Source: Veillonella sp. VA142 (lineage in GTDB: Bacteria > Bacillota > Negativicutes > Veillonellales > Veillonellaceae). From it: a DNA stretch of 44,078 nt. Made by a program: the position numbers and the translations under genes. The notes beneath the pieces are model-generated. The model did not search any database, was not told the origin of the DNA, and saw only the letters and a program-made list of their open reading frames with translations. Positions 42,773 through 44,078 of the stretch are shown here, in pieces (position 1 is the stretch's first letter; the number at the start of each line of letters is the position of its first letter). Location: NCBI RefSeq assembly GCF_003992135.1, contig NZ_RQVN01000016.1:1-44078 (forward strand), given 5' to 3'.

Positions 42773-43759
42773 CTACTCTTCAGTCTCCTTATAATTGACA
42801 CTTTCATTAACACAAGTCAACAGTGGTTTACCATGCACACCAGCAATTAAATTATTCGCTGTAAGCATAGCCATTTCCTTACGAGTACGATCTGTGAAAG
42901 ATCCAATATGTGGCACCACTAAACATTTGCCTGTTTTAAGTAAAGGATGATCTGCTCCAATTGGTTCAGGATCTACTACATCAAGAGCCGCATAGTCAAT
43001 TTGCCCCGTTTCTAGAGCGGTTACTAATGCATCTGTATCTACAATCTTCCCACGCCCAACATTGACGAATAAAGCGGTCTCTTTCATCATTTCAAAGGCT
43101 TCTGCATCAATTAAATGATATGTTTCCTCGGTCAATGGAGCCATTACCAAAATGATATCGCTAGTAGTGAGCAATTTGCCTAATGACACATAGGTGGTCA
43201 TAAGCAAGCTATCATCATTGCGACGATGACGATTATGATATTGTACGGTCATTCCGAAGGCACGTGCTCTACGAGATACAGACACACCAATCTTACCCAT
43301 GCCAATAATACCCAACGTCATACGGCTCAAATCTTTTCCTTTAATATTGGATGGTCTCTCCAGCCATTTACCATCTTTCACAAATTGGGCATTTTCATAA
43401 ATTCTACGGTTTGCTGCTGCCATCAATGTAAAAGCCAACTCTGCCGTTGTCTCTGTTAATACATCAGGCGTATTGCCATAAGGAATATTTCGTGCTGTTA
43501 GCGCATCTATATCAATATTATCATACCCTACAGAGGCTTGAGCAATGACCTTTAAGTTAGGCGCATCCTTCACTAAATCCTCATCCACTGTAAAATGGTT
43601 AATACTCCATAAACCATCTGCTTCACGCAACCACTCTTTTAATAATTCTTTAGGCATTTTTTCTTTTTCTGTCCACTGGCGTACTGTCACATGCTCGCTC
43701 AAATAAGCCACTGCATCTTTACGTACCAATCCTGGTACTACTACAACAGGTTTATTCAT
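42773..43759 (-). CDS. D-isomer specific 2-hydroxyacid dehydrogenase
   Basis: A 328-residue NAD(P)-dependent dehydrogenase of the D-2-hydroxyacid family (glyoxylate/hydroxypyruvate or D-lactate type). Substrate-loop residues lie in QASVGYDNID. The Rossmann motif is GIIGMGKIGVSVSRRA (about 149-164) and the conserved Arg lies in NVGRGKIVD (about 233-241). The catalytic acid and His are in DVVDPEP and VPHIGSFTDR. The exact substrate cannot be fixed; glycerate or lactate would fit an organic-acid lifestyle. It is monocistronic, with a weak GTGGGG site and its own promoter. Confidence 0.9.
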   Translation of the reverse strand: MNKPVVVVPGLVRKDAVAYLSEHVTVRQWTEKEKMPKELLKEWLREADGLWSINHFTVDEDLVKDAPNLKVIAQASVGYDNIDIDALTARNIPYGNTPDVLTETTAELAFTLMAAANRRIYENAQFVKDGKWLERPSNIKGKDLSRMTLGIIGMGKIGVSVSRRARAFGMTVQYHNRHRRNDDSLLMTTYVSLGKLLTTSDIILVMAPLTEETYHLIDAEAFEMMKETALFVNVGRGKIVDTDALVTALETGQIDYAALDVVDPEPIGADHPLLKTGKCLVVPHIGSFTDRTRKEMAMLTANNLIAGVHGKPLLTCVNESVNYKETEE

Positions 43760-43812
43760 AACTCAACCCCACTTTCACTTATCTTATCTATTTATATACT
43801 ATAAAAATATAA

Positions 43813-43842
43813 TCTATAAGGTGCTCATCCTTTAACTGTCAA
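43813..43842 (-). promoter_or_regulatory. Promoter of the 2-hydroxyacid dehydrogenase gene
   Basis: TTGACA (43837-43842), 18 bp, TATAGA (43813-43818). A second extended -10 (TGATATAAT) lies about 55 bp further upstream, near the insertion sequence end. Confidence 0.6.
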
Positions 43843-43896
43843 TCAGTAGAACTCCTTCCTGTAAATTATATCATATCTATCTTTGACAATAAAAAA

Positions 43897-43920
43897 GGCT
43901 CTTTGTCAAATGTGGGGGCT
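43897..43920. repeat. Terminal inverted repeat of an ISL3-type element
   Basis: GGCTCTTTGTCAAATGTGGG (43897-43916) continues to 43920. ISL3-family ends characteristically begin with GGCTCTTTGTCAA. It lies 24 bp outside the stop of a transposase fragment in the expected orientation. The other end lies beyond the window. Confidence 0.75.
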
Positions 43921-43930
43921 ACTCATATAA

Positions 43931-43967
43931 AAAGTTCTTAGCACTAGCTATTCAAATAGCTAGTGCT
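43931..43967 (-). terminator. Terminator-like hairpin at the transposase end
   Basis: A 13-bp perfect inverted repeat (43940-43952 with 43955-43967) overlaps the transposase stop codon and is followed within 6 nt by a five-T tract on the minus strand. CTTTTTG on the other side could stop plus-strand transcripts entering the element. Confidence 0.6.
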
Positions 43968-44078
43968 ATTCTTTTTGCTTAATAGAAGTATACGAACTCT
44001 AAAGCGTTCAAAATGACGCAACCCATAACTTATTCTCTTTAATACTTTAATGTTATTATTACATCCTTCTGTAAACCC
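43944..44078 (-). CDS. ISL3 family transposase, C-terminal end (partial at window edge)
   Basis: The last 44 residues of a transposase read in from the right edge on the minus strand and stop at TAG 43944. The segment GFTEGCNNNIKVLKRISYG followed by an Arg-rich LRHFERFRVRIL is the typical C-terminus of ISL3 transposases, the part around the last acidic catalytic residue. The frame is intact within the window. The gene is partial only because the window ends; whether the element is complete cannot be judged. Confidence 0.85.
   Translation of the reverse strand, partial: GFTEGCNNNIKVLKRISYGLRHFERFRVRILLLSKKNSTSYLNS

Larger units (their letters stand above)
43897..44078 (-). mobile_element. ISL3-family insertion sequence, cut by the window edge
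   Basis: The right edge holds one terminal repeat and the last 44 codons of an ISL3-type transposase. The rest of the element lies beyond position 44078, so neither intactness nor the target duplication can be judged. Confidence 0.75.

Overview
The window reads as a chromosomal segment of a diderm Firmicute of the Negativicutes, most likely Veillonella or a close relative. This is inferred, not tested. The base composition is AT-rich and ribosome binding sites are Firmicute-like (AGGAGG). The thrS leader is a tRNA-sensing T-box. The same segment encodes outer-membrane machinery: an MlaE-MlaF-MlaD lipid transporter with an elongated MlaD, a TolC-type channel and a TamB-type giant protein. Nearly all genes lie on the minus strand. 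Only the SIMPL-domain gene (1444-2163) and sstT (31568-32788) are on the plus strand.

Layout. Positions 1-260 hold tandem promoters and a leader typical of an rRNA operon that leaves the window to the left. Positions 261-561 contain two unexplained inverted-repeat structures. A nitroreductase, a secreted SIMPL protein and a 52-residue protein follow, then thrS with its T-box. Positions 5003-14206 form one tight operon, mlaE-mlaF-mlaD-tolC-tamB-sigma factor. Positions 14340-19122 carry murA, an MreB/Mbl homologue with a basic N-terminal extension, a small exported lipoyl-fold protein and a secreted S55 (SpoIVB-like) protease. I read this set as what remains of a sporulation neighbourhood. Positions 19334-24499 hold central metabolism and translation genes (serS-transaldolase-glpX, then greA-lysS).

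Positions 24668-28310 form a MOSC-moaA-galM-alcohol dehydrogenase operon. After it come an NCS2 purine/xanthine permease, a secreted protein of unknown function, menaquinone methyltransferase, sstT, a CDF metal exporter behind a promoter flanked by an 11-bp inverted repeat, and a dihydrolipoyl dehydrogenase-like flavoprotein. Next are an M20 amidohydrolase and a two-gene membrane system (DUF3100 plus partner), then a DUF3793-flavodoxin pair with a Fur-like palindrome at its promoter. The right end has glnS with a secreted protein of unknown function, a D-2-hydroxyacid dehydrogenase, and the end of an ISL3-family insertion sequence cut by the window edge.

How the genes fit together. The main theme is the cell envelope: lipid traffic (MlaEFD, TamB), export (TolC), peptidoglycan synthesis (MurA, MreB) and exported proteases or accessory proteins. 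A sigma factor sits last in the lipid-transport operon. Metabolic genes suit an organism that lives on organic acids and makes hexoses by gluconeogenesis (GlpX, transaldolase), uses menaquinone and molybdenum cofactor, and imports amino acids and purines. The best candidates for a less-described system are the envelope operon with its own sigma factor and the DUF3100/partner/M20 cluster.
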